DNA of 64,000 bases, taken from Gelidibacter japonicus. Its GTDB lineage: Bacteria; Bacteroidota; Bacteroidia; Flavobacteriales; Flavobacteriaceae. This document shows positions 18,672-27,183 of the stretch, piece after piece (within the stretch, counting starts at the first letter, position 1; every line of letters starts with the position of its first letter). Under the pieces are notes generated by a model. That model saw nothing but the letters and a program-made list of their open reading frames with translations, did not search any database and was not told the DNA's origin. Both the position numbers and the translations under genes were made by a program. Where the stretch lies: NCBI RefSeq assembly GCF_010725055.1, contig NZ_BJKB01000002.1, forward strand, positions 248,001-312,000, written 5' to 3'.

Positions 18672-19721
18672 ATGTATAAAGTTAAATTTACCCCATACCG
18701 AGAAAGTTTAGGTAAAATAATGTTTCGACAGACCAAAGGTGGAAAAGGAATTTCCTCGGATGGACGTTATCAATTTTATATTGATGAAAAGATTGAAGAG
18801 CCAGATTTCTGGGTGGTTCAGGGCAAAGGAGTCAGAGGTTCTGAAAGCTGTAAGGTTGCACCGGAAAACACCATTTTATTGACAACAGAACCAAAATCGG
18901 TTCTTGTTTATCCCAAAGGATACATTAATCAATTTGGAACAATTTGTTCCTGCCAAGAAGACACAAAACATAAAAATTTAAAATTGGGCCCAGCTATTCT
19001 TCCGTGGTTCGTAGGTTTTAAAAAACGAAAAAATAATGAGGTTACCTACTCATTAACCTATGATGATTTAATGACTAATGAAACCCCAAAGAAAACCAAA
19101 CTCATTTCTGTTATCACGAGTAATAAAGCATTTACAAAAGGTCATCTCGAAAGAATTGAATTTGTTGAAAAACTAAAGGCGTATTATGGAGATAAGTTGG
19201 ATGTGTTTGGGCAAGGGTTTAATAGTTTTGAGGATAAATGGGACGTACTAGCCCCCTATAAATATCATATTGCGATTGAAAACTCATCGGAAAAGTATTA
19301 TTGGACCGAAAAAATATCGGATTGCTTTTTGGCGGAGACTTTTCCTATTTATTATGGCTGTAAAAACCTTTCCGATTACTTTGATAAAGAATCATTTCAA
19401 TCTATAGACATTCAAGATTTTGATGCTGCCGTTGCTATTATAGATAAGGTAATCAGTGAAGATACCTTCGAAAAAAGAAGGTCTCATCTAAAAGAGTCAA
19501 AGATGAAGGTTCTTACAGAATACAATATGTTTGACTATGTTGCTCATTTATGCGATCAGATGAATCCAGATCTACCAAAACAAACGGTAACAATCAATAA
19601 ATGTAATTCATCAAAGGATTGGCGAAATTTATATAATTACGTGATTAAGCATTCATTATTTAAATGGAAGCAAAAATTAAAAGAAATGTTCAAAGGTAAG
19701 TCGGTATTATATAAGGAATAA
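18672..19721 (+). CDS. GT10-family glycosyltransferase (fucosyltransferase-like)
   Basis: The 349-residue protein has the GT10 C-terminal signature around residues 199-240: YHIAIENSS, YWTEKISDCFLAETFPIYYG and SDYFDKESFQSID. This is the nucleotide-sugar binding region of alpha-1,3/4-fucosyltransferases. The family moves L-fucose from GDP-fucose to N-acetylglucosamine or glucose of surface glycans; the exact acceptor is unknown. The N-terminal acceptor domain is unlike typical Helicobacter enzymes. There is no signal peptide, so it acts in the cytoplasm or at the inner membrane face. The gene is isolated, with its own promoter and terminator, and no polysaccharide cluster surrounds it. Confidence 0.82.
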   Translation: MYKVKFTPYRESLGKIMFRQTKGGKGISSDGRYQFYIDEKIEEPDFWVVQGKGVRGSESCKVAPENTILLTTEPKSVLVYPKGYINQFGTICSCQEDTKHKNLKLGPAILPWFVGFKKRKNNEVTYSLTYDDLMTNETPKKTKLISVITSNKAFTKGHLERIEFVEKLKAYYGDKLDVFGQGFNSFEDKWDVLAPYKYHIAIENSSEKYYWTEKISDCFLAETFPIYYGCKNLSDYFDKESFQSIDIQDFDAAVAIIDKVISEDTFEKRRSHLKESKMKVLTEYNMFDYVAHLCDQMNPDLPKQTVTINKCNSSKDWRNLYNYVIKHSLFKWKQKLKEMFKGKSVLYKE

Positions 19722-19770
19722 GATTTGAGGGATCCTGTCAATAAGTAAAATACAAATTGGCCTAAAAATC

Positions 19771-19801
19771 AAATCCTACCTGTGAAAACAGGTAGGATTT
19801 T
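19771..19801 (+). terminator. Terminator hairpin between the GT10 gene and mazG
   Basis: The inverted repeat AAATCCTACCTG / CAGGTAGGATTT is perfect, with a GTGAAAA-type loop, and is followed by TTGA. It lies 50 bases after the GT10 stop and 150 bases from the end of the convergent mazG. Confidence 0.75.
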
Positions 19802-19953
19802 GACCCCTAACTAAACTAAATTTTTAACCTTAACTAATACCGCTTAAAATATAATTAAGATTACCTACTTATGATTATGAAACTTTAAGATAAGTTCCAA
19901 TATACTATATATACGTAGTTGTTCCTTATTTGGATTACGAGATTGAAAAAAGA

Positions 19954-20730
19954 TTATGCTTTTTTTGCTTCTTCCCAAAAGACATCCATTTCTGACAAGG
20001 TCAATTCAGACAAGGACTTATTGATTTCTATAGACTTAGCTTCTAAATATTGGAACCTTTTGATGAATTTTTTATTTGTCCTTTCCAGAGCATTTTCCGG
20101 ATTTATTTTTAAGAATCGGGCATAATTGATGATGGAGAATAACACATCACCAAGTTCGCTCTCCATTTTGTCGGCATTTCCGTTGGCGACTTCAACTTTC
20201 AATTCGTTAAGCTCCTCTTCTACTTTCTCATAAACCTGTTCAGGACGTTCCCAATCAAACCCTACGCCGGCCACTTTATCTTGAATCCGATTGGCCTTAA
20301 CCATTGCAGGTAAACTTTTAGGCACACCTTGCAATACACTGGTTTTACCCTTTTCCTTTAGTTTAATCTGCTCCCAATTACGTTTGACATCTTCTTCATT
20401 GGCTACCTTAACATCGCCATAAATATGTGGATGACGTTCAATCAGTTTATCGCTGATGCTGTGGCATACATCAGCAATATCAAAACTATTGGTTTCGCTA
20501 CCAATGCGTGAATAAAAGACAATATGCAATAATACATCGCCCAGCTCCTTTTTGACCTCCATCAAATCATTCTCCAAAATGGCATCACCCAGCTCATATA
20601 CTTCTTCAATGGTCAAATGTCTAAGACTTTCCATGGTTTGCTTCTTGTCCCACGGACATTGCTCACGCAATTCATCCATAATGGTTAAAAGTCGGTCAAA
20701 GGCTTGTAATTGTTCTTGTCTACGTGTCAT
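19954..20730 (-). CDS. mazG: Nucleoside triphosphate pyrophosphohydrolase MazG
   Basis: MazG hydrolyses (d)NTPs to monophosphates and pyrophosphate, cleaning the nucleotide pool. The 258-residue length fits the two-domain form. The first domain shows CPWDKKQTMESL, the metal-binding EEVYELGDAI and KKELGDVLLHIVFYSRI. The second repeats it more weakly: EKVEEELNELKVEV, then ESELGDVLFSIINYARF. The intact acidic residues imply an active enzyme. It is convergent with the GT10 gene, and a heptanucleotide repeat tract lies 170 bases upstream. Confidence 0.93.
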   Translation of the reverse strand: MTRRQEQLQAFDRLLTIMDELREQCPWDKKQTMESLRHLTIEEVYELGDAILENDLMEVKKELGDVLLHIVFYSRIGSETNSFDIADVCHSISDKLIERHPHIYGDVKVANEEDVKRNWEQIKLKEKGKTSVLQGVPKSLPAMVKANRIQDKVAGVGFDWERPEQVYEKVEEELNELKVEVANGNADKMESELGDVLFSIINYARFLKINPENALERTNKKFIKRFQYLEAKSIEINKSLSELTLSEMDVFWEEAKKA

Positions 20731-20904
20731 AAAAATTGTTTTTCATCCAAAATTCAAAATTACGAAATTGATGATGGCAATGAAGGTTAATGTTCAGAAT
20801 CTTATTAGTAGAATCAAGTACTTAGTATTAAGAATTAGGAGCCACCCGAACGTAGCTTTCACTACCTGAATGAATCCGTCCTTGCTAGCGTTTCAGAGGG
20901 ATTG

Positions 20905-20938
20905 GGGATTAGGGATTAGGGATTAGGGATTAGAGATT
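20905..20938 (+). repeat. Heptanucleotide tandem repeat (GGGATTA)n
   Basis: Four perfect copies of GGGATTA (20905-20932) plus a degenerate fifth lie in the gap between mazG and the DUF5606 gene. Confidence 0.9.
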
Positions 20939-21004
20939 TGTAAGAAATTTCTTTAATATTTATTGTGCTATTAGCTCCAAAAGCTTATCGTCAAATTGTC
21001 TTCA

Positions 21005-21041
21005 AAATAAAAACCCACAATATTCAAATAACATTGTGGGG
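21005..21041 (-). terminator. Terminator of the DUF5606 gene
   Basis: On the minus strand the stem CCCACAAT / ATTGTGGG with an 11-base loop is followed by a run of five T, 50 bases after the DUF5606 stop. Confidence 0.7.
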
Positions 21042-21059
21042 TATGTTAAGGTATCAAGT

Positions 21060-21094
21060 CTTTATACTTAATACTTATATCTTAATACTTCTTA
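21060..21094 (-). repeat. Degenerate heptanucleotide array ending in the DUF5606 stop codon
   Basis: Five units based on CTTAATA (CTTTATA, CTTAATA, CTTATAT, CTTAATA, CTTCTTA) run up to and include the TAA stop of the minus-strand gene at 21094-21092. Confidence 0.6.
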
Positions 21095-21634
21095 GGTTTT
21101 TCTCGCACTCGTGTTTTTGGTAGAACCACCTTTTTTGGAAGATGATGCTTTTGGCGCGACGTTTCTTACCGCAGCCGGATTGGCAGAAGTTTTGGCATGA
21201 GCTTCTTCTACTTTGGTGGCCACTGACTTATCTTCCTCCTCTTCATCTAAGGAAGATAACAAGTCATTCTTTTGTAATATATTATACCATTGGATCACCT
21301 TCTTGATGTCACTTGGATAGACGCGATCTTCATCATAATCTGGCAAGACATCAAAGAAGTATTCTTCAAGTTGATCCTTAGAATCTTTATGACTAATAGA
21401 AGTTTGTTTACCTTCTTCTTTATCACGCACTTTTTTAAAAACTTCGCGCAATGGTACTTCTTCAGTAAGCGTGTACATGGCTATTTCACTTAAAACACTC
21501 ACATTGCTATGAATATTTACCGTTATCCGCTTATTGTCCAACAACGATTCTGCTACAAAACCGTTTCGTGTTTGGGTTATTATCTTATAGAGCCCTGGTT
21601 TTCCTGAAATGGATAAAATCTTGTCTAAACTCAT
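21092..21634 (-). CDS. DUF5606 protein
   Basis: The 180-residue protein starts with the DUF5606 pattern MSLDKILSISGKPGLYKII, then QTRNGFVAESLLDNKR and SEIAMYTLTEEVPLREVF. DUF5606 is a small Bacteroidota family without known function; the N-terminal half looks like a compact beta-barrel. The C-terminal third is low complexity, rich in Ala, Ser and Lys (APKASSSKKGGSTKNTS), probably disordered. There is no export signal. It lies just downstream of def on the same strand but has its own promoter box and terminator. Confidence 0.85.
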   Translation of the reverse strand: MSLDKILSISGKPGLYKIITQTRNGFVAESLLDNKRITVNIHSNVSVLSEIAMYTLTEEVPLREVFKKVRDKEEGKQTSISHKDSKDQLEEYFFDVLPDYDEDRVYPSDIKKVIQWYNILQKNDLLSSLDEEEEDKSVATKVEEAHAKTSANPAAVRNVAPKASSSKKGGSTKNTSARKT

Positions 21635-21666
21635 AGTCGTTATATGCTTTTTTATTTTGAAGTTGA

Positions 21667-21674
21667 CAAATATA
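21667..21674 (-). promoter_or_regulatory. TAnnTTTG box of the DUF5606 gene
   Basis: TATATTTG on the minus strand lies 32 bases before the start codon. No clear TTG element is seen upstream. Confidence 0.4.
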
Positions 21675-21701
21675 TACTTTTGCCTTAATGATTTTGTAAA
21701 A

Positions 21702-22292
21702 TTAACGTTTCTTTTTCATGGATGGAAAACGCATCTTATAATCCACGCTAATGTTTCCTTTTGAAATATTAATCAATCTACTTTTAATAAGGCGCTTTTT
21801 TAAAGTAGAGAGCTTATCGGTAAATAATATGCCATCAATATGATCATATTCATGTTGAATGACTCGGGCTACAAGACCTTCAAATTCTTCAACATGTGTT
21901 TTGAAATTCTCATCTTGGTATTGGATCTTGATTTTCGGTTTTCTAAATACATCTTCCCTAACCTCTGGAATACTCAAACAGCCTTCGTTAAAGGCCCATT
22001 CATCTCCTGTTTCCTCAAGCACTTTAGCATTGATGAATATACGCTTAAAATCCTTTAATTGTGATTGCTCCTCTTTGGTCAAATCTTCATCATCGGCAAA
22101 AGGAGTCGTATCTATAACAAACAAACGGATTGGGAGTCCAATTTGTGGTGCCGCCAGACCAACGCCATAGGCGTCATACATGGTTTCAAACATATTATCA
22201 ATGAGTTCCCTTAGATTGGGGTACTCTGCAGTAATGACTTCGCATTCCTTTCTTAATACGGGATCGCCATAGGCAATAATGGGTAAAATCAT
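21702..22292 (-). CDS. def: Peptide deformylase
   Basis: Def removes the formyl group from the initiator methionine of new proteins. The 196-residue product has all three metal-site motifs: GVGLAAPQIG (motif 1), NEGCLSIP with the metal-binding Cys (motif 2), and QHEYDHIDG with the HExxH-type pair of His ligands and catalytic Glu (motif 3). The insertion TTPFADDEDLTKEEQSQLKDF after motif 1 is a Bacteroidota habit. It is followed by DUF5606 and preceded by ruvX on the same strand, about 80 bases apart on each side. Confidence 0.96.
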   Translation of the reverse strand: MILPIIAYGDPVLRKECEVITAEYPNLRELIDNMFETMYDAYGVGLAAPQIGLPIRLFVIDTTPFADDEDLTKEEQSQLKDFKRIFINAKVLEETGDEWAFNEGCLSIPEVREDVFRKPKIKIQYQDENFKTHVEEFEGLVARVIQHEYDHIDGILFTDKLSTLKKRLIKSRLINISKGNISVDYKMRFPSMKKKR

Positions 22293-22313
22293 TGTTCTTT
22301 AAATTTACGACTG

Positions 22314-22321
22314 CAAAAATA
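22314..22321 (-). promoter_or_regulatory. TAnnTTTG box of def
   Basis: TATTTTTG on the minus strand lies 21 bases before the def start codon. Confidence 0.45.
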
Positions 22322-22371
22322 CAATTCTTATTAGAATTTTAGATGCTTAGGATAAAATTGTTAAAGCCCAC

Positions 22372-22782
22372 TTATTGATTGTACAAATAACTTTGAAGAA
22401 TGATGGTCGCACTAATTTCATCGACTAAGGCTTTGTTTTTACGTTGTCTTTTTTTAAGCCCACTATCAATCATGGTTTGAAATGCCATTTTTGAAGTGAA
22501 GCGTTCATCAACACGTTTAACGGGCATATCTGGAATAGATTTGGCAAGTTTTTTCAAAAAGGATTGGATGGACTCTTCACTTTCAGACACTTCATTGTTC
22601 ATTTGTCTGGGTTCGCCGACAAGAAACAACTCTACATTTTCTTTAGAAATATAATCCTTCAAAAAAGGCAAAAGTTCCTTTGTGGCAACTGTGGTCAATC
22701 CGGAAGCGATGATTTGAAGTTCATCGGTTACCGCAATACCAGTGCGTTTTGTTCCGTAATCTATTGCTAAAATTCTTGCCAT
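22372..22782 (-). CDS. ruvX: Putative Holliday junction resolvase / pre-16S rRNA nuclease, RuvX/YqgF family
   Basis: The 136-residue protein has the RNase H-like fold of YqgF: ILAIDYGTKRTGIAVTD at the N-terminus with the first catalytic Asp, FLVGEPRQMN mid-protein and VDERFTSKMA followed by DEISATIILQSYL. In E. coli the family acts on pre-16S rRNA 5' ends; a role in recombination was proposed earlier. I chose ATG 22782 (MARILAID), since the longer GTG start at 22794 adds only four residues. It is upstream of def on the same strand. Confidence 0.92.
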   Translation of the reverse strand: MARILAIDYGTKRTGIAVTDELQIIASGLTTVATKELLPFLKDYISKENVELFLVGEPRQMNNEVSESEESIQSFLKKLAKSIPDMPVKRVDERFTSKMAFQTMIDSGLKKRQRKNKALVDEISATIILQSYLYNQ

Positions 22783-22999
22783 TGTAGCTCCCACGAAAGT
22801 GGAAATCCCATTTTTAAATTACTAATGCTGCAAAGTTACAGCAATTAAATGGGTGTGTGAAGAGTTATGATGTGTTTATGAGATTTTTTTAACAGAGATG
22901 TACCAGAAAACATCGAGCTTTGGAAGGAAAAATGTTCTCAGATATTTGTGAGAAATTATTCTAAATAACTCTGTTGTTTACCATATTTTCACCACTAAA

Positions 23000-23049
23000 A
23001 AGTGTTACGCAAAGTCACACAAAGGAGACACAAAGTTGCGTAAATCAAA
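23000..23049. repeat. Phrase-like degenerate repeat (GCAAAG/ACACAAAG type)
   Basis: The words ACGCAAAG, ACACAAAG, ACACAAAG and TTGCG recur at about 10-base steps. The 5' ACGCAA and 3' TTGCGT are also complementary, so the tract could form a hairpin. Confidence 0.5.
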
Positions 23050-23357
23050 GGTAAATAGCAGGGAGCTGGAAATCCGTGGCCAAAAAAACCAAAGGAGCTG
23101 CGTAGGAAAGACTTAAAGACTGAAATTAAGGTTCATTCTAAAAGCAAAATCATTTCAACGAGTAATTGGTAATCCTCTAGCCCATTTTAACCACCTCGTC
23201 TTCTGCCTCTTTTCTGATGAAGAAGCCACTACTCCTTAAAAAGGAGGAGAATTTTAATTTGGCGCCAATTTTTAAAATAGATCCAAAAAACCCGTGTAAT
23301 GTCATTGGGTTCAATTCGCAAAAAATATGGATTACAATCGAATCCACAATTCGAGGC

Positions 23358-23378
23358 ATCCGTGTAATCCGTGAAATC
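23358..23378. repeat. Phrase-like 9-bp direct repeat
   Basis: ATCCGTGTA is followed by ATCCGTGAA and ATC. Similar strings occur widely between genes in Bacteroidota. Confidence 0.5.
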
Positions 23379-23541
23379 AATGTTTAAAACATTAGAGTAA
23401 ATTGATGAAAATAGCACCCCAAAAGTATCAATGAAGTCGGTTACACATGAGGATCATCCTGAGTCTTCCGCGTCAATCAGCAAAATCTGTATCAAAAATT
23501 TAAAGTTCAATAAAGAAATTTTCCTAAATGAATTATACGTT

Positions 23542-23549
23542 TATCTTTG
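23542..23549 (+). promoter_or_regulatory. TAnnTTTG box of dapD
   Basis: TATCTTTG ends 19 bases before ATG 23569. Its position argues against the longer frame that begins upstream at 23431. Confidence 0.55.
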
Positions 23550-23568
23550 TGTAAATTTTAAATTAGAC

Positions 23569-24384
23569 ATGAAACAACTTCAACAAAATATAGAAAATGC
23601 TTGGGAAAATCGTGAATTGCTCAGCGATAAAGTCACCATAGAAAGTATCAGGAGTGTCATCGATCTATTAGATGAAGGCAGCTTAAGGGTCGCAGAACCT
23701 ACAGCAAGTGGATGGCAAGTAAACGAATGGGTCAAAAAAGCGGTTGTACTTTATTTCCCTATCCAGAAAATGGAAACTTTTGAAGTGGGGATTTTTGAAT
23801 ATCATGATAAAATTCCTTTGAAACGCGGATATGCAGATAAAGGCATTCGTGTGGTCCCGCATGCCGTAGCGAGACATGGCGCCTATATTAGCAAAGGCAC
23901 GATTTTAATGCCAAGTTATGTGAATATAGGGGCTTATGTAGATGAAGGGACTATGGTGGATACATGGGCCACAGTTGGCAGTTGTGCACAAATTGGTAAA
24001 AACGTTCATTTGTCTGGTGGCGTTGGTATTGGCGGTGTTTTAGAACCATTACAAGCCGCTCCTGTAATCATTGAAGACAATGCGTTTATAGGGAGTAGAT
24101 GTATTGTGGTGGAAGGCGTCAGAGTTGAAACTGAAGCCGTTTTGGGCGCAAACGTGTGCCTGACCGCTTCAACAAGAATAATTGATGTTACTGGTGACAA
24201 ACCTGTTGAAATGAAAGGTGTCGTCCCTGCCCGTTCTGTAGTGATTCCGGGAAGTTATGCTAAAGATTTTCCAGCAGGATCCTATCATGTTCCCTGTGCT
24301 TTGATAATTGGAAAACGTAAAGAAAGCACCAATAAAAAAACGTCATTGAATGATGCATTGCGCGAGTATGATGTAGCGGTATAA
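23569..24384 (+). CDS. dapD: 2,3,4,5-tetrahydropyridine-2,6-dicarboxylate N-succinyltransferase
   Basis: DapD transfers succinyl from succinyl-CoA to tetrahydrodipicolinate in lysine and diaminopimelate synthesis. The 271-residue protein has an N-terminal helical region (MKQLQQNIENAWENRE) and the left-handed beta-helix of hexapeptide repeats (GAYVDEGTMVDTWATVGSCAQIGKNVHLSGGVGIGG, then AFIGSRCIVVEGVRV). The usual C-terminal acyl-acceptor region ends with KDFPAGSYHVPCALIIGKR. The start at ATG 23569 matches the family N-terminus; 46 codons upstream are open but have no family match. lysA, a later step of the pathway, is at 53540, not linked. Confidence 0.96.
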   Translation: MKQLQQNIENAWENRELLSDKVTIESIRSVIDLLDEGSLRVAEPTASGWQVNEWVKKAVVLYFPIQKMETFEVGIFEYHDKIPLKRGYADKGIRVVPHAVARHGAYISKGTILMPSYVNIGAYVDEGTMVDTWATVGSCAQIGKNVHLSGGVGIGGVLEPLQAAPVIIEDNAFIGSRCIVVEGVRVETEAVLGANVCLTASTRIIDVTGDKPVEMKGVVPARSVVIPGSYAKDFPAGSYHVPCALIIGKRKESTNKKTSLNDALREYDVAV

Positions 24385-24626
24385 TTAGAAGCGATAACCT
24401 TAGAACAAGATGGCTTGGCGAGGAACACAGAACAGGCTGATGTTTGAGACTTTGAAATAAAATATCCAAATCCTGTTTCGGATTATAGTTTCAATTCGCA
24501 TATATTTATTGAGAGGAATCCTTATATAAAGAGGTGTGTTTTCATTACTCCGAAATAGAATTTAGCAAAAGAGGGCCCGATTGAGGTTTCTATAAGACCT
24601 TAATTCTTTTTAAAACAAATAAATAT

Positions 24627-25736
24627 ATGTCTTACAAGTTTCTAATTTATATCTCTTACAGCTATGCAGTTCCAATTGGCAATCCGTTAGAGAAAGAAAT
24701 TCTTCGTACTGGAAATTCCGTTAAATGGTTTAGCGATACAGGTAATGGTAAAGAAGGTCTAAAAGATAATCCCTATTTACTTGATACCATTCAGGAAGTG
24801 GTTTCCTACGAACCGGATGTGGTTTTAGTAGCTACCGATGATGTTCCAGATTTTATTACCGGTTTAAAAGTTCAGATTTTCCACGGTTTTTTTGCGAAAA
24901 AAAGGCCTTTGAAAAATGGAAAGTTCTATCATTTCAGAATCCGGGGCTCTTATGATCTGTACTGTACACAAGGGCCAAGTACAACTAGTGAATTTACCAG
25001 ACTTGCAAATCAATTAAAATATTTTGAGGTTATTGAGACAGGATGGAGCAAGGTAGACCCCATGTTTCCCTTAGAAGAAAAGCAAAATATTTTGCCCGAC
25101 TCCAACTCTCAGCTTCCAACCATCATGATAGCTTCAACATTTACTGAGCGCTTGAGCCTGGCCTATGATGATAAGGTTTTTGAGGAGATAAAAAGGCTTT
25201 CAAAATCAAATGCCTATAAATTCATTATGGTTTTACATCCCAAATTGCCCTTATATATCTTTAGAAAATGGCAGTCCTTGACCAACGATAATTTTACGTT
25301 TTACGATACTACGGACTTAACGCCCTTATTTTTTAAAGCAGATATACTTTTTGCCGATACTACATCGGCAATTCAAGAGTTTGTGCTTCAAAAAAAGCCT
25401 GTTGTTACTTTTAAGCATAAAGTCTACGAGGATTTTTTAATTGATATCGATAATGTCAATGCAATTGAAACAGCTTTTGAAAAAGCTTTAAATCCATCCG
25501 AAGAACTGATGGAAAAAATAGAAGCCTACATCCTAAATCTTCATCCATATTTTGATGGCAAATCGAGCCAGCGTGTTATTGAGGCCTGTATTGAATTTTT
25601 GCATAAAGATAAAAGTCACCTTAAAAACAAACCGTTCAACCTACTCCGAAAATATAAAATAAGAAAACGCTTGGGGTATTTCACATTTAAAAGCTTCAAT
25701 AGACCATATACCATGAAAAAACAACAAAACACCTAG
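24627..25736 (+). CDS. CDP-glycerol glycerophosphotransferase-like GT-B protein
   Basis: The 369-residue protein looks like the CDP-glycerol:glycerophosphate glycerophosphotransferase family. It has an IFHGFFAKKRP motif in the first half, the GWSKVDPMF segment, and the donor-site-like LFADTTSAIQEFVLQKKPVVTF near residues 240-262. Enzymes of this type add glycerol phosphate or ribitol phosphate to surface polymers such as teichoic acid-like chains or capsule. Bacteroidota lack wall teichoic acid, so the substrate is open. There is no signal peptide. It is isolated, 500 bases from the next gene, and not in an obvious polysaccharide operon. Confidence 0.68.
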   Translation: MSYKFLIYISYSYAVPIGNPLEKEILRTGNSVKWFSDTGNGKEGLKDNPYLLDTIQEVVSYEPDVVLVATDDVPDFITGLKVQIFHGFFAKKRPLKNGKFYHFRIRGSYDLYCTQGPSTTSEFTRLANQLKYFEVIETGWSKVDPMFPLEEKQNILPDSNSQLPTIMIASTFTERLSLAYDDKVFEEIKRLSKSNAYKFIMVLHPKLPLYIFRKWQSLTNDNFTFYDTTDLTPLFFKADILFADTTSAIQEFVLQKKPVVTFKHKVYEDFLIDIDNVNAIETAFEKALNPSEELMEKIEAYILNLHPYFDGKSSQRVIEACIEFLHKDKSHLKNKPFNLLRKYKIRKRLGYFTFKSFNRPYTMKKQQNT

Positions 25737-26236
25737 TATTAAATACAAACCAAAACACCTTATTTGTTGAGATTATTTTGAAGTATCTATTCGAAATTGC
25801 ACGAGCTTGATTATACTTTTAGAAAAAGATTGAGTAACCCGATTTCGTTAAAGATTGCTACATGTTATTAAGATGAGATCCTTCATAAATGCAATTATCG
25901 TCAATAATCATCGCACACTCAGCTAATCGTCTCTCTTCAACAATTCACTCTAATTAATCCTAAGGACTAAAAAATCACGTCCACTTAATATTTCCACCGA
26001 AATTTGAGAACATAATCAATACGTCCTGTTGCTGCATTTTTACTATATACATGAGTAATGATCAATAGCAAAGCGTTCAACTAAAGGCAGCCTCATTGAT
26101 ATTAGTGATGTAATATCAAATTTCAGGGGTGGGATCAATTTACCCATTACTTAATAGAGGCCTAAAGGTTGCATTCCATAACGCAAAAACCCTATTTTTG
26201 CATTTAAATTAAATTTGATCAAATCCAACTCTTCGC
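25737..26236. other. 500-base gap without a gene
   Basis: No reading frame with family character and no strong hairpin are visible. The only readable signal is the promoter of the following GT2 gene at 26169-26200. The stretch may hold decayed coding sequence, but I cannot identify any. Confidence 0.5.
26169..26200 (+). promoter_or_regulatory. Promoter of the GT2 gene
   Basis: TTG (26169-26171), a 21-base spacer and TATTTTTG (26193-26200) fit the Bacteroidota consensus well; the ATG is 36 bases downstream. Confidence 0.65.
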
Positions 26237-26992
26237 ATGCATAAACTTACTGCTATTATTCCTACCGGCAACGAGATTCACAATATTGACGCGGTCATAG
26301 CATCTATTGATTTTGCCGATGAAATTCTCGTTGTAGACAGCTTTAGCACCGATGGTACTTTTGAAAAGGCACAGGAATTGGCCACTAAAGTAATTAGAAG
26401 AGAATATGAATATTCTGCTTCACAAAAAAACTGGGCTATTCCTCAGGCGACGCATGAATGGATCTTGTTAGTCGATGCTGATGAACGTGTGACTCCTGAG
26501 TTGAAAATAGAAATATTAGAAATTCTAAAGGATCCAGATCCGAATATCGTAGCCTATAAAATTGGGAGAATCAATCATTTTATGGGTGAACGTGTCCAAT
26601 ATAGCGGTTGGCGCAATGATAAGGTCACTCGATTATTTAAACGTGATTTTTGTATCTACGAAGATAAGCATGTGCATGCAGAGATCATTGCAAATGGTGA
26701 AACTGCAACTTTAAAAAATAAATTCCTGCATTACAGTTATACCACCCTTGACAAATACATAGAAAAAATGAACAGGTACGCCACATGGCAAGCCAAGGAT
26801 TATGATCCAAAAACTGGGCCTTTAACACCTTATCATTTTGTACTCAAGCCCTTTTGGGGGTTTTTCAAACATTATATCGTACAAAGTGGTTTTCGAGATG
26901 GGGTGGTAGGTTTAACTATAGGTTATATGCAAGGCTATGTCGTTTTTATGCGCTATGTTAAATTGTGGCTCTTAAGAAGAAATAGGGAATGA
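26237..26992 (+). CDS. Glycosyltransferase family 2, WaaE/KdtX-like
   Basis: The 251-residue GT-A enzyme opens with LTAIIPTGNEIHNIDAVIAS, then ILVVDSFSTDGT. The metal-binding DxD is LLVDADER with D80 and D82, and acceptor-side motifs are GWRNDKVTRLFKR and HVHAEI. The architecture matches the WaaE/KdtX group that adds glucose or galactose to the LPS inner core. There is one hydrophobic C-terminal stretch (VVGLTIGYMQGYVVFMRYVKLWLL), probably membrane associated. It is a single gene with its own promoter; a heptanucleotide tract begins 39 bases after the stop. Confidence 0.85.
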   Translation: MHKLTAIIPTGNEIHNIDAVIASIDFADEILVVDSFSTDGTFEKAQELATKVIRREYEYSASQKNWAIPQATHEWILLVDADERVTPELKIEILEILKDPDPNIVAYKIGRINHFMGERVQYSGWRNDKVTRLFKRDFCIYEDKHVHAEIIANGETATLKNKFLHYSYTTLDKYIEKMNRYATWQAKDYDPKTGPLTPYHFVLKPFWGFFKHYIVQSGFRDGVVGLTIGYMQGYVVFMRYVKLWLLRRNRE

Positions 26993-27030
26993 TTTTTTTG
27001 ACCCAAGAAACTGGTAGTGGACGGTTGGTG

Positions 27031-27072
27031 AGTTATGAGTTATGAGTTATGAGTTATGAGTTATGAGTTATG
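27031..27072 (+). repeat. Heptanucleotide tandem repeat (AGTTATG)6
   Basis: Six perfect copies of AGTTATG, 39 bases after the GT2 stop codon. Confidence 0.95.
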
Positions 27073-27140
27073 AAAGTTGAATATTGTAGAATTTAAAAAA
27101 AATGACAGATCAGAGTGATTTCGAACTTCAGTTTCATTTT

Positions 27141-27176
27141 CAAGTTCAAGTTCAAGTTCAAGTTCAAGTTCAAATT
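27141..27176 (+). repeat. Hexanucleotide tandem repeat (CAAGTT)5 directly before tsaC
   Basis: Five perfect copies of CAAGTT and one degenerate copy (CAAATT) end seven bases before the tsaC ATG, so the array occupies the leader and the ribosome-binding region. Confidence 0.95.
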
Positions 27177-27183
27177 ATAAAAT

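Larger units (their letters stand above)
22783..23568. other. Gene-poor gap with word-like repeats
   Basis: I see no credible gene in these 786 bases; open frames are short and lack family similarity. The stretch holds phrase-like repeats (23000-23049 and 23358-23378), a palindrome TTGGCGCCAA (23260-23269), a small inverted repeat CTCCTT/AAGGAG near 23233-23247 and the dapD promoter at its right edge. An in-frame extension of dapD back to 23431 is probably not coding. Confidence 0.6.

Noticed and set aside
23177-23417. Short minus-strand frames in the gap before dapD
   Set aside because: They are 62-67 codons, overlap word-like repeats and palindromes, and have no family character.
23431-23568. 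N-terminal extension of DapD by 46 codons
   Set aside because: The family N-terminus is MKQLQQNIENAW at 23569, and a TATCTTTG promoter box at 23542-23549 lies inside the extension.
27031-27176. Possible CRISPR array from tandem repeats before tsaC
   Set aside because: The units are 6-7 bases with no spacers and no cas genes nearby.
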